From Micromonospora phaseoli (lineage in GTDB: Bacteria; Actinomycetota; Actinomycetes; Mycobacteriales; Micromonosporaceae): a stretch of 64,000 nucleotides of DNA. Location of the stretch: NCBI RefSeq assembly GCF_900109115.1, contig NZ_FNYV01000017.1, forward strand, positions 39,479 to 103,478, read 5' to 3'. Within the stretch, counting starts at the first letter, position 1, and every line of letters starts with the position of its first letter. The notes under the pieces were generated by a model. It did no database searches. It was given only the letters and a program-made list of their open reading frames with translations, and was not told the origin of the DNA. Position numbers and translations under genes: made by a program. Shown here piece after piece: positions 42,625-53,800 of the stretch.

Positions 42625-43923
42625 TCAGCCGCGTTGCATCGAGTTCGGTACTCGGAAGAAGGCCGCCTCCGGCTCGTCGAGCTCAGGTCCGGGAGGCGGC
42701 GGCGCCGACGGTCGGGTGGGCCGCCACCGGGTCCGGCGGCCCCGGGGGAGCAGCGCCGCCAGCACCGCCACGCCGACGGCGACCATAGCCAGCGCCAGAC
42801 CGATCCAGAGCCCGAGCCGGCCGAAAACCTCCCACCGTTGGGCGCGAGCCTGCGCCGCCGCGTCGTGCGGTACCTCGGGCAGCGGCGGCTGTGCCACCGG
42901 CTTCGCGCTGGTCAGCCGCTCGGTGACCGCCCGGTAAGGATTGAGCACTCCGCTGCCGTAGCCGCGCGAGGCATCCCCTCGGGCCGGGTCTGCGGTGGCC
43001 AGCAGCCGCCGGGCGACCTCCGCCGCCGACAGGCCAGGCTCGGCCGAGCGGATCAACGCGGCGGTCGCGCTCACCATCGGGGCGGCGAAGCTGGTGCCGT
43101 CCCAGGCCTGATGCCCGGCCAGCCGAGTGGCGGCGACCACCGCTCCGCCCGGAGCGACGATGTCCACGTACGACCCGATCTGGGACTGCCGAAGTCGGGT
43201 GCCGTTCTGGTCGATGGCGCCCACACCGATCACGCCGTCGTAGGCGGCCGGGTAGGGCACCGGGTCTGGGCGGACGCCGTCCTGGTGTTCGTTGCCCGCG
43301 GCGGCGACCAGCACCACGTCCTTCTCCGCGGCGTACCTGATGGCATCCCGTACGTCCTGGTCCGGGTAGTAGAGGGTCACCGACATGTTGATGACGTCGG
43401 CGCCGTCGTCGACCGCGCGCCGGATCGCCTGCGCGAAGACCAGGCCGGTGACGGTCTCCCCACCAGCGCCCTGTGCGTCGTTGGCGTTGCGCTCGCTGAC
43501 CCGGATCGGCACGATCGTGACATCGGGTGCGAGGCCGTGGAAGCCAACTCCATCCTGCCGGCCGGCGGCGATGATGCTGGCCACCGCAGTCCCGTGGGAG
43601 ACGCAGTCCACATCGCCTCCGGGCGCGCCGCTCAGCGCGTCGAAGCCGGTGTCCACCCGCCCAGCCAACTGGGGGTGGCTGCTGTCCGTGCCGGAGTCGA
43701 TGACGGCGACCCTTACTCCCGCGCCGGTGCTGAACGGCCAGACCCGTTGCGGTGCGAGCCACCGCTGGTGCCACGGGGTCTCAGTGTTGACCTGTCCCGG
43801 ATCGCTCGGATTCTGGCAAATCGCCGGTGCGGCCTCGGCGGGATGCGCTACGGGAAGCGACATTGCCGTAGCCAACATCGCTGCCACCAGGGCGTGTGTC
43901 GTCAATGGGCGGTCCCGGACCAT
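42625..43923 (-). CDS. mycP: Mycosin (MycP), copy 2
   Basis: The 432-residue S8 protease has a signal peptide, and a catalytic Asp in VAVIDSGTD (about 73), His in VSHGTAVAS (about 109) and Ser in GTSFAAPMVSA (about 274). A C-terminal membrane helix (LWIGLALAMVAVGVAVLAALL) and a Pro-rich tail follow. Its motifs are closer to the mycosin consensus than those of copy 1 at 29938. GGGGAGG lies 9 nt before ATG 43923. It is divergent from the YbaB-like gene. Confidence 0.92.
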   Translation of the reverse strand: MVRDRPLTTHALVAAMLATAMSLPVAHPAEAAPAICQNPSDPGQVNTETPWHQRWLAPQRVWPFSTGAGVRVAVIDSGTDSSHPQLAGRVDTGFDALSGAPGGDVDCVSHGTAVASIIAAGRQDGVGFHGLAPDVTIVPIRVSERNANDAQGAGGETVTGLVFAQAIRRAVDDGADVINMSVTLYYPDQDVRDAIRYAAEKDVVLVAAAGNEHQDGVRPDPVPYPAAYDGVIGVGAIDQNGTRLRQSQIGSYVDIVAPGGAVVAATRLAGHQAWDGTSFAAPMVSATAALIRSAEPGLSAAEVARRLLATADPARGDASRGYGSGVLNPYRAVTERLTSAKPVAQPPLPEVPHDAAAQARAQRWEVFGRLGLWIGLALAMVAVGVAVLAALLPRGRRTRWRPTRPSAPPPPGPELDEPEAAFFRVPNSMQRG

Positions 43924-44072
43924 GCCTGCTGACCTCCCCGTCAACCCGTGTCGGTGAATCGTAACGGCGAGCGCTCGTAGACCGGGCGCCCCGATGTCGC
44001 ATCAATTCAGTATGGTCGAGTCGTCACGCCCAGGCGCGGGCGGAATGTGGACGTGCACGGGGAGGACACGCC

Positions 44073-44465
44073 ATGGACGTACAGGCGCTGCGCGCCCGTG
44101 CCGACGAGCTGATGGCCCAGTTCGAGCGGATGCGCTCCGGCGTGGGTGATCTCCAGCAGCAGCTCAAGGCGGTGGCGGCCACGGTCACCTCGGAGGACGG
44201 TCTGGTGACCGTCACGGTGGGGCCACGGGGCCAGGTGACGAAGGTCGAGTTCGACCCGCGCATCTACCGCCGCCCGAATTCGAAGGAGCTCTCCGCCACC
44301 GTCACCGAGACGATCCGGCTCGCGACCGAGAAGGCCATGGCCGAGGTCGAGAAGCTGGTCCGCCCGTTCGTTCCCGACAGTCAGTTCCAGGCCTACATCG
44401 ACCATGATCTCGACGGCATCTTCCGTCAATTGGACAGCGACCTGCCCGGGGAGGACAAGCGATGA
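44073..44465 (+). CDS. YbaB/EbfC-like protein of the ESX locus
   Basis: The 130-residue protein has the YbaB pattern: an N-terminal coiled helix (LRARADELMAQFERMRSG), a central beta-hairpin (GLVTVTVGPRGQVTKVEFDPRIY) and a C-terminal helix (LSATVTETIRLATEKAMAEVEKLV). YbaB-like proteins bind DNA, and ESX loci carry members (EspL-like) that support secretion. GGGGAGGA precedes ATG 44073. Its stop overlaps the next start by ATGA, and that gene leads to the giant toxin. Confidence 0.82.
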   Translation: MDVQALRARADELMAQFERMRSGVGDLQQQLKAVAATVTSEDGLVTVTVGPRGQVTKVEFDPRIYRRPNSKELSATVTETIRLATEKAMAEVEKLVRPFVPDSQFQAYIDHDLDGIFRQLDSDLPGEDKR

Positions 44466-44803
44466 CTGAGCTGCGGGAGACCTTCGTCAAGCCCGACGAG
44501 GCGCTGGAAGGGGCCAACCACCTCGGTGCCGCCGGTGCCCGTTTGGCCATGACCTGGCAGAACCTCGCCGGGACGATCGAGACGCTGAACGAGGGCCGCC
44601 CCTGGGGCGACGACGAGCCGGGCAACGAGTTCAACAAGAGCTACCTCGGCGGTGAGGACCAGCCCGCCGACAAGGTCCTCAAGCTGACTGCGGATCTCGT
44701 GCCGCTGGTGGAGGTGCTGGGACCGACGGTCAAGGGTGCGGTCGAGGGCACCGTCGACGTCGACGACATGGTCAAGACGCTGTTCGGCGGCGACGACAAG
44801 TAG
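44462..44803 (+). CDS. WXG100-like small protein, likely export partner of the giant toxin
   Basis: The 113-residue helical protein contains PWGDDEPGNEFNKSYLGG at about residues 46-63, the pattern seen in ESX-associated helical partners encoded just before CpnT-like toxins. It is translationally coupled to the YbaB-like gene and lies 43 nt before the giant toxin start, so a chaperone or heterodimer role for the toxin N-terminus is likely. Confidence 0.72.
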   Translation: MTELRETFVKPDEALEGANHLGAAGARLAMTWQNLAGTIETLNEGRPWGDDEPGNEFNKSYLGGEDQPADKVLKLTADLVPLVEVLGPTVKGAVEGTVDVDDMVKTLFGGDDK

Positions 44804-44846
44804 TCGGCCGCCGGTCGCGGGTCATTCGGACAAAGGGGCACACGGG

Positions 44847-47800
44847 GTGGCGGTACCCAATCCCAGAGACTCGTTCGGCGAGTACACCTGGGTTTGGGAT
44901 GCCATCTGTTGGGTGAGCGCGGGTGAGGCGTGGCCCAGCGGCGACGAGGACCGGATGCGCGACCTTGCCGACGCGTGGCAGGCGTTGGCCGACGCGGTCG
45001 GCGATACGTTGGGCCAGGCAGACCCGGCGGTCATGCAGATCCTGCAGAGCTGGGGCGGCGGGGCCGGCGAGGAGTTCGGCCGCCTCTGGAACCAGATCGG
45101 CGTCGACCCGAACACCGGCCTGCCGCTGATCCAGGAGATCGCCTCGGCGTACGCGGTCGGCTGTGACCAGGCGGCGCTGGAGATCGAGTACGCCAAGCTC
45201 ACGGTGATGATCGCGGTCATCATCACCGTGATCGCGGTGTTCGTCGCGCTGCTGATGGCGTGGCTGGGCGGCGTGTCAGCCGGTGCCATCCCGGGCATCC
45301 TGGCCACCGGCCGGCAGGCGGTGACGGTGGCCTTCCGGCGGCTGATCGCCCAGATGGGGCGGCAACTGCTCACCCGGGCGGGAATGAGCGCCGCGCTGCG
45401 GCTGGCCGGGACCAGACTGGGGCAGATTGCCACCAGCCAGGGTTTCCGGCGGGGCCTCAACCGCCTCGGTCTCGAGTTGCTGGAAGAGATCGGCGAGGAG
45501 CTGATCATCGACGTCGGTGCCCAGGCGTACCAGATGAACAGCGGCGAGCGGCGGGAGTGGGACGGCAAGCGGACCCTCACCGCTGGCGCGGGCGGCGCCT
45601 ATGGTGCGGTGCTCGGTACCGGCATGAGCTGGGCGGGCCGGCGGGCTGCGCCCCGAATGCCCTTCTCGTTCAGCCCCTCCCGGTTGACCTTTCCGGGCAG
45701 CGGCCTGGTCCGCTGGGGCAGCACCAGCCTCGCGTCCGGCGCGCGAAATGCGATCGTGTCGCCAGCCGCGAGCGTTCTCGCCAATGCCAGCGTCAACCAG
45801 CAGTTCGTCTTGCCTGGCGGAGACGCTTTCCTCGGTGGCTTCGCCAGCGGCGCCGGCCGCACCGGGGCCACCCTCGCCGGGGGTGCGGCCGGCAACCTGG
45901 GCGCCCGGGGCACCAACTGGACCCTCGACAAGATGGGTATCTCGCTTACTCCCGGCGCCGGCCTCGGCGCGGGTGGAGCCGGCCCGTCCCTCGGTGACCT
46001 CGGCGGTGCGAACGGTCTCGGTGACCTCGGCGGCGCCAGCGGCTCGGGTGCCGGCTCGAGCACCGGCGGTGCCACGGCGGGTGCCGGGTCGACCGGTGGT
46101 GCCACGGCGGGTGCTGGCGCCGACTCGGCGTCGGGCGCCGGCTCGGCCAACGGTGCCACGGCGGGTGCTGGCGGCGACTCGGCGTCGGGTGCCGGCTCGG
46201 CCAACGGTGCCACGGCGGCTGCTGGCGGCGACTCGGCGTCGGGTGCCGGCTCGGCCGCCGCCGGTGGTGGCAGCGGTTCGACGTCGGATGCCGGCGCCGC
46301 CGGTGGTGGCAGCGGATCCGGCTCGGTCGGTGCGGGCAGTTCCGGCGTAGCCGATGGCGCATCGGGCGCCGGGAGCACCGACACCGGCGGTGGCGCGACC
46401 CAGAACGGCAGCGGCACCGTGCCGGACAGCGGGGCAGGCTCGATCAGCCTCGCGCCGCCCTCCGTGGACACGGCGGTTGCTCCGGCGCTCGACGGTGGCA
46501 CCCCGAATGGCGACACCGCCACGGCAGAGCGCACCTCGCGCGGCGACGACACGAGCGGAACCCCGGTCGGTGTCCCCGCCGATGGCGCGACCACGACTCC
46601 GACCGACCGCGCCACCGGGGAAGGCGGTGCTACCGACACCGCCCCCCAGCGCGTCACGCCGGACAGCCAGGGCACGCCGGTCACCGACACCCCCACCCGA
46701 GAATTCGCCGACGCCGCCCCGGCTGACGCACCGGGCGCTCCGGTAGCCACGGACGCGCCGCCGACGGTGCTGCCCGCCCCGCCGGTGGCCGCCTCGCCCA
46801 CAGCGCCGGTCGTCGGTGCGCCGCCGGGCAACGTTGGCGCCCCCGGGCCGACCGCCCCGGCCAGCCCCACCGTCCCGACGACCCCGACGGCCGGCTCGCC
46901 TGTGGTGACCGGTCCACAGGTGGGGACCGCCCCCAACGCCCCGGCGTCGACCACGACCGGCACGCAGCCCACCACCACCACGCAGCCCACCACCACCACG
47001 CAGCCCACCACCACCACGCAGCCCACCACCACCACGCAGCCCACCACCGGCAACACCGCCACGCAGCCGGCGTCTGGTCGTACCACGCCGCCCACGCCGG
47101 TCGTCAATCCCGCTGCGCCGAACTCGGCCGGTTCGGTCTCGCTGACCCCGACCGCCGGTCCGACCTCGACCAGCCCGGCCCAGCCCGGCGGTCCCGCCCA
47201 GCAGGTCGGTGCCACACAGCAACCGGGCACCCCAGCGCAACAGAGCGCTCCGACCCAGCCGGCCGGCACCCCGTCCACTGGCCTGCCTGACTCGCGTACC
47301 CCCGTCGACCCGCCTGCCCCGACGGTGCCGGCACAGACGGCGGGCATCGAACCGACGACCGCCCCCGACAGCTCGCCCACCACTCCCGAGGGCGACCAGG
47401 ATCCGCACTCGACCCGGACGGACCCGAACCAGCCGACCGTCACCGACGGGCCGGTCGTCGTTCCGGTACCGGGCAGCACCGGAACCCTGCAGGGTGGACC
47501 GAGCACGCCCGGCGTCCAGGGCGGTCCGGTCGACCCGTCGACCCTCAGGCGGTCGGACGGGCCGACGGGGCGCGGTACGTACAGCTGGAACCTGGATCCG
47601 ACGTCGGTCGACGGCGATCCGACCGGTCCGGAAGCCGAACGCGCCGTGATCGAGGCGTCGCGGACGTTGGCGGAGACCGTCCGGACGGCGGTCAAGGCCA
47701 GCACAGTCTCCAAGGGCAAGCAGCCCGGCATGGCTGGCGCGTTGTTGATGCCCAACGGTGACATCACCACGCACACCAGCATGACGGCTGACAAGGGCAC

Positions 47801-50800
47801 CAAGCCGCCGACGCAACCCAGTGTGCATCCGCTCGCACAGGCGGCCCTGGACCTGACGGAAGCGAGCCTGGTTGACGACGTCGGCAGTGGACACGGCAAG
47901 TGTGCCGAGGTTGCCCTGGTGTCCGACCAGCTGTACCTGCTCGAGCAGCAGTGGCGTCAGGTTGGCGAACCTGGCAACTTCGAGCAGTACGCGCTGAACG
48001 CCCTGCAAGGCGCAAAGATCGTGACGCACCAGGTCAAGCCGGCCCGGTCGGACGGTGTCACATATGAGCTCGGGCATTACCGACCGCCGTGCCGGTCCTG
48101 TGCCCACTTCTTGCCGCAGTTCGGCGTCGAGCCGATCACCGATCCGGATCGTGACGTCGCTGTCTACCAGCCGTCCGTGGCGGGACTGGTGGGCAACGGC
48201 CCGCCGCTGAGCGACAACCGGCCCTACGGACAGCCAGATGGTCTGGTGCCGCCCGACCAAGCCGACCAAGAGGCGCTGGACGCTGCGGTGCCCCGGGACC
48301 CGGCGACTGGGCGACCGACGGTCCATCCGGACCCGCACGTCGGATCATGGGTGGATCTGGTCAACGACGGTGGAACCACTGTCTCAGGGCGTAACACCAA
48401 CTGTGCGGACGTCGGTCTTTCCGTTTTGTCTACCTGGTTCGGACGTCCGGAGGTGGCGGCGGCAACGGCCCAGCCGGCTGATTCGGAACGAGGTAGCACT
48501 GCCCGACAAGAGCAGGCACTACGAGCCAGCTTCGGCCACCAGGGCACCGGAGTCGCCGCACTCGATGCTGTCGCCGAGGCTCTTCGCGCGGCCGGCCCTG
48601 GCTCCGCGGCGTTGGTTGTCGGTGCCTGGCCGGGCCAGAACGGCGAGGCGCATACCTGGACTGCCGTCAACCACGAGGGCACCATAATCTGGGTCGACGG
48701 CCAGCGGAGAGAAATCTCCGACAGTGACCCGTTGTACGCCGATCGGGTGGGTGACGTCTGGGCGATCGTGCTCGACGCCGAAGGCGATCCCGTCAGACCC
48801 GCCGCACCCGAGGCCAGCAGGCCGGCCCCGCCCCCACCGGCCTCGACCGCCGACACCCCGCCGGCCACGCGGCCGCCGGACCGGGAGCCGGACGCCGGTC
48901 CGACCAGCAGGCCCGGCGCGGACGTGACGCCGCCGCGCGCCCCCAACGCCGAGGGCAATCCCAGCCCCATCGCCGAGAGCAACCCTGACTCGCTGCCCAG
49001 CGACGGCGTCGGACTGACGCCGAACCCTGGGTCGACGGAGGTGCAGCCCAGTTATGCCGATGAGCATGGAAGACGCCCGGCAGCTGATGACCAGACTGCT
49101 GGGGACGGACAACCCGGTGGCGATCTTCCCGTTCGAGTTCGGCTGGGCAGCCCAGGAGACGCTCTCCCCGGCACAACGGACACAGGGCCGACAGCTGGGC
49201 CAGGGGGTCTTCATCATCGACCAGACGGGCCTGGTGACGGCCCATCCCAGCCTGCCGCCACCACTGATCATGAAGCGGTACGCGGCGGCCCGACTGAAGG
49301 GCCAGATAACCGGCCGTCAGGTCTGGCCGGCACCGAATCCGACGGACTGAGCGACGCCGACGCGTCGAGGCCGGACGGTGACCGTGCCGAGACCCGCTAC
49401 CTTGACGGGCTCTCGGAAACCGACCAGGCCACCCTGCTCGACGTGCTGACCGAGGCCCGGCTGGACGCCGACCAGATCCTGGCCGACCTGCAGAGCGTCA
49501 ACGCGGAGGTGGCTGCGCGGCTCGGGCTGACCGGTGCGGACGCGCTGAGCATGCTCGGCGAGCAGCACCGGGTCAAGGGCGCGGAATCCCTGGCCCGCAA
49601 GTTCCGCAGCGAGATGGAACCGCTCGGCTACGACATGGCATCGGCGCTCGACACCGTCAACGACGTCGTGCGGTTCTCGGTGCGTGGGCCGGAGTCCGAG
49701 GCGTACGGGCCGGCGGTGGACTCGATCCTCTCGTCGTTGGAGGCCCAGGGTTACCAGGTCACCGACCTGAAGAACTTCTGGCAGCCCGGAAACCGGTTCT
49801 TCGGCCTGAACTGCACGCTGACGTCGCCGTCCGGACGTACCTTCGAGCTGCAGTTCCCGACCGCCACCAGCTACACCATCGGCACCCAGACCCACCTGCC
49901 GTACGAGGTGATGCGCGACCCGGCGCAACCCCCCGCCGCCCGGGTGAACGCGTTCCTCGACATCCTCGCCATCAACAAGGCCAACGGCATCGTGGCGAGC
50001 ATGCCGGGTGGCATGGACGCCACGCGGTTCCCGCCGCCGAAGGACACCAGCTTCGCCAAGTGGATGGCGTCGCCGGGCCAGGCGAGCATCCTCCAGTCGT
50101 ACCTCGACTCGCTGGCAGAGCAGGGCCGCACGTTCGCCGACGTGCTGGCCGCGCGAGGATTGACGGCGTCCGACCTGCCCGGTCTGGACCTTGACCTGAT
50201 GGGGGGCGTGCATGGCGCAGCTGAGGTTCGGCTACTTCCTCCTGCGGAGACCGGACGAGCCGACCGGCCCGCCGGTCAACCTGATCGCGCAGGCCGAGAG
50301 CAGCGGGCCGACCCAAGCGGTGATCTGGGACCGGCCGAAGCAGGCGTGGACGTTCCGCCCGGACGTGGCGGCGGCGATCCTGTGGGCGAACCCGGAACGC
50401 CACGAGACCGAGGAGGTCGACCGGGCGACGGCGGAGCGCCAGGTGGCGCACTTCACGGCGGTCCCGCTGCCGACCGAGGCCGAGCTGACGGAGATCTGCC
50501 GCCGGTCGACCTGGCCGCCGACGCCCGAGGAGTGGAGGCGCGGCCCGGCGACCTGAGCGATGCCGGCCCGAGCGCACCGGCTGCGATCGGAGCCGGTCCG
50601 ACGTCGGTACCGATCGACACCGACCACGGGTTGCCACAGACCCGCCGGCTCGGGCCGGGTGAGTTGGCGCCGTTGGAGGATCCGAGCTACCAGTGGGACG
50701 TCGAGCAGAGCCTGCGGACGCCCGAGGGGTACGCGCTCTTCGCCGACCCGTCCACGCATCCGTACGGCCGGTTGGTCAACGATGGTGGGCCCGCACAGCC

Positions 50801-53800
50801 GGGTCGTGGCAACAACTGCCTGGACAGCTCACTCTCGGCGTTGTCCAGCTTCTACGGCGACCCCCGGGTGTCCTTCCCACGGTGGGCCGACGTCCGGCCG
50901 GACGGCTCGATCGAGACCGTCACGGGCGAGGCGAGTGGGTTGGACCGCGCCGAGGCATGGCTCGGCGCCGACTGGTCCGGTGGCCCCACCGGACTGCCCA
51001 CCACGCCGGCCGAGCACGCGGCGGCAGTGGCCGAGCAGTACGCGCAGCTCCATCAGCGTGTCGCGGAGGCAGGTCCGGGTTCGGCGGCGCTCGTCGTGGC
51101 CGAATGGGTCAGGACGGATCCCCGCACCGGCGAACTGGTCCTCGACGGTGGGCACGTACAGGTTCAGGATTCACACGCCATCGTCCTGGTCTATCCGGAG
51201 GGCGCCGACGGCCCGGTCTGGTGGGATCCGCAACGGGGAATGACGTGGCCGCAGCCGCCGGCCGCGTATGTGCAGCATACCTACGCACTGTGGTCGATGG
51301 TGCCTGCGGTGGAAGGGGTTCCGAATGACGGAGGACGAGGCGCTGACGTTGATCAAGCGCCTGCTGGGCACGGCGAACGAGATCGAGCTGCATCCGTTCG
51401 AGTTCGGATGGCTGGCGAAGGAGCAGCTGTCGTCGCAGGAACGGGCGGAGGGCAGACACCTGGGCCACGGGAGCTACATCATCGACCGGACGGGAGTGAT
51501 AACGGCGCAGATGAGTCTGCCGGTACCACTGCTGATCACGGAGTACACGCAGGCCCGCCGGGAGGGCCGGATGACGGGTCGGCAGGTCTGGCCGACGGTG
51601 GAACCGACAGCCTGACCGACGCCGCCCCCCAGCCCTCGCTGCCGGAGAGCCGGCGGATCGGGCCGGGCGAGTTGGCACCGTTGGAAGACACCCGCTTCCA
51701 GGACGATCTTGCCGCGAGTCTGACCACCCCGGACGGGTACTCGGTCTTCGCCGACCCGTCCACCCACCCGTACGGGCAGTTGGTCAACGACGGCGGGTCG
51801 GACCAGCCGGGCCGGGGCAACAACTGTCTCGACTGCTCACTGGCCGCACTGGCCAGCTTCCACGGCGATCCCCAGGTGTCGGTGCCCCGCTGGGCTGACC
51901 GGTTCGACGACGGATCGATCGACCGCGTCTCCGGTGAGCGGGGCGGTCTGGAGCGGGCCGAGGCGTGGATCGGCGGGGAGTGGACCGGAGGGTCCGACAA
52001 CCTGCCGGCTGACCTGTCCGCCCGCACGGACGCGGTCGCCCGGCAGTACGCCGAGGTCTACCAGCGGGTGGCGGACGCCGGTCCGGGAGCGTCAGCGCTG
52101 GTGGTGGCCGACTGGCTGTTCCTCGACGGCGCCGGGAACGTCGTCCTCGACGAGACCGGCCGACCCGAGGTCGACGGCTCCCACGCCTTCGTGATCGTCT
52201 TCCCGGCCGACGCCGACGCGCCGATGTGGTGGGATCCGCAGACCGGGACGACGTCGCCCGACATGCCGGACGCCGACGTGCGGGAAACTCATGCCCTCTG
52301 GGCGATGATGATGCCTGACGGGGAGGGGCGAGTTGACCGAGGACGAGGCGCTGGCGCTGATCAGCCGACTGCTGGGAACCGGGAATCCGATCGTGCTCCG
52401 GGAGTTCGAGTTCGGCTGGCTGGCCCGGGAGAGACTCTCGGAGCAGGAACGGGCCTCGGGGATACACGTGGGCCAGGGGAGCTACATCATCGACCGGTCG
52501 GGAGTGATCACGGTGCACTCCAGCCTGCCGCCCCGGCGGGTGATGGAGGAGTACGCACAGGCACGCCGCGAGGGCCGGACCAAGGGCCGGCAGGTGTGGC
52601 CCGAGGTGGAATCGACGGCCTGACCAACCTCGACGGCCCGCCGGGGCCGCCGAGTGGCCGCGACTCCACGAGCCACGCCGACGGGCCCGACCTGCGGCAG
52701 GCCGCCGCCGGTACGACCTTCGGTGGCGCGCTGCTCGACGCCGATCCAGCACGTACCACCCAAGCACTGGGGGCCGCGCTGACCGGCGGGCCGCTGCCCG
52801 ACGCAGCGCACGTCGATCCCGCCAACGCCACCGTCACCCTGGACACTTTCGACGGCCCCTACCAGGTGCGCATCGAGCTGACCGACCCTCCGACAGACAC
52901 GCCGCTCGTGCCCGTCGCCACCATCCAGTACACCGCCGACGGTGCTGTGGTGCAGGTGTCGACCGGGGCGCACCCGGATCATGTCCGCCGGGCGGTGGCC
53001 GCGACCCTGGCCGAGGTGGACACCGTCGCCCAGGAGCGGGCCGGCGGGTTGCGGACCGACGCAACCACTGCGCTCGCCGAGGGTGCCCGGCCGGAGCACG
53101 ACGGAGCCCGCGCTCTCACCGCGCGAAACATCGGCCAGTTGGCCGAGCTGCGGGTGGTGCTCGCCGACAGCGCCGCCACGGCCGATGCGGTCCGGGCCGG
53201 TCAGCTCCGCGCCGAGGCGTTGAGCCTGCTGATCGCATCTGGCCTGCTGGAACAGCAACCGGCCCATCCGGTACACAGACTCGGGGATAACGTGCCGACG
53301 GTCGGGCCGGCGGCGGCTCAGGCCCGCCTCGACCTGATCCGGAACCAACTGGGATCCCTCGCCCCGGAGGTCGAGAGCCTGATCGGGTTCGCCCAGAGCG
53401 ACGGGCAACAGCTCGTCGCGGACCTGCGGGCCGCACAGTCGGCTCTCCGAGCCGAGGCCCGAGCCTGGGCCCAGCAGGCCACCGCCCTGCGCAACGACGC
53501 CGACCTGGCCCTGACCGCCAGGGTGGACTCGGCCCTGGACGCGGCACCCGATCATGTCTTCGGCCGGCTGGTGATCGGCGGGGGCTGGGCCGCCACCGCC
53601 GACTTCGTCACCATGGGGGCCCCCGCCGACACCGGTACCGGCCTGCCGCCGGTGCTCTGCGTCTCGCAGGGACACGACCCGTGGGCGGAGCGGCAGACGT
53701 TGCTGATGGGGCAGGTCCCTTCCGAGTTGGAGCTGCCCGGGTTGCCGTTCCAGCCGGGCGACCTGGCCGAAGAGGGCACCCAGTTCACCCCGTCCGACGT

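Noticed and set aside
46965..47050. Possible CRISPR-like array
   Set aside because: The 18-bp units are directly adjacent with no spacers and encode an in-frame QPTTTT linker.
45276..48338. A 1020-codon minus-strand open frame opposite the toxin hinge
   Set aside because: It is the antisense of the Gly/Ala/Thr-rich hinge and deaminase module; repeats such as GGGLRGGG are mirror images of the Thr/Pro repeats.
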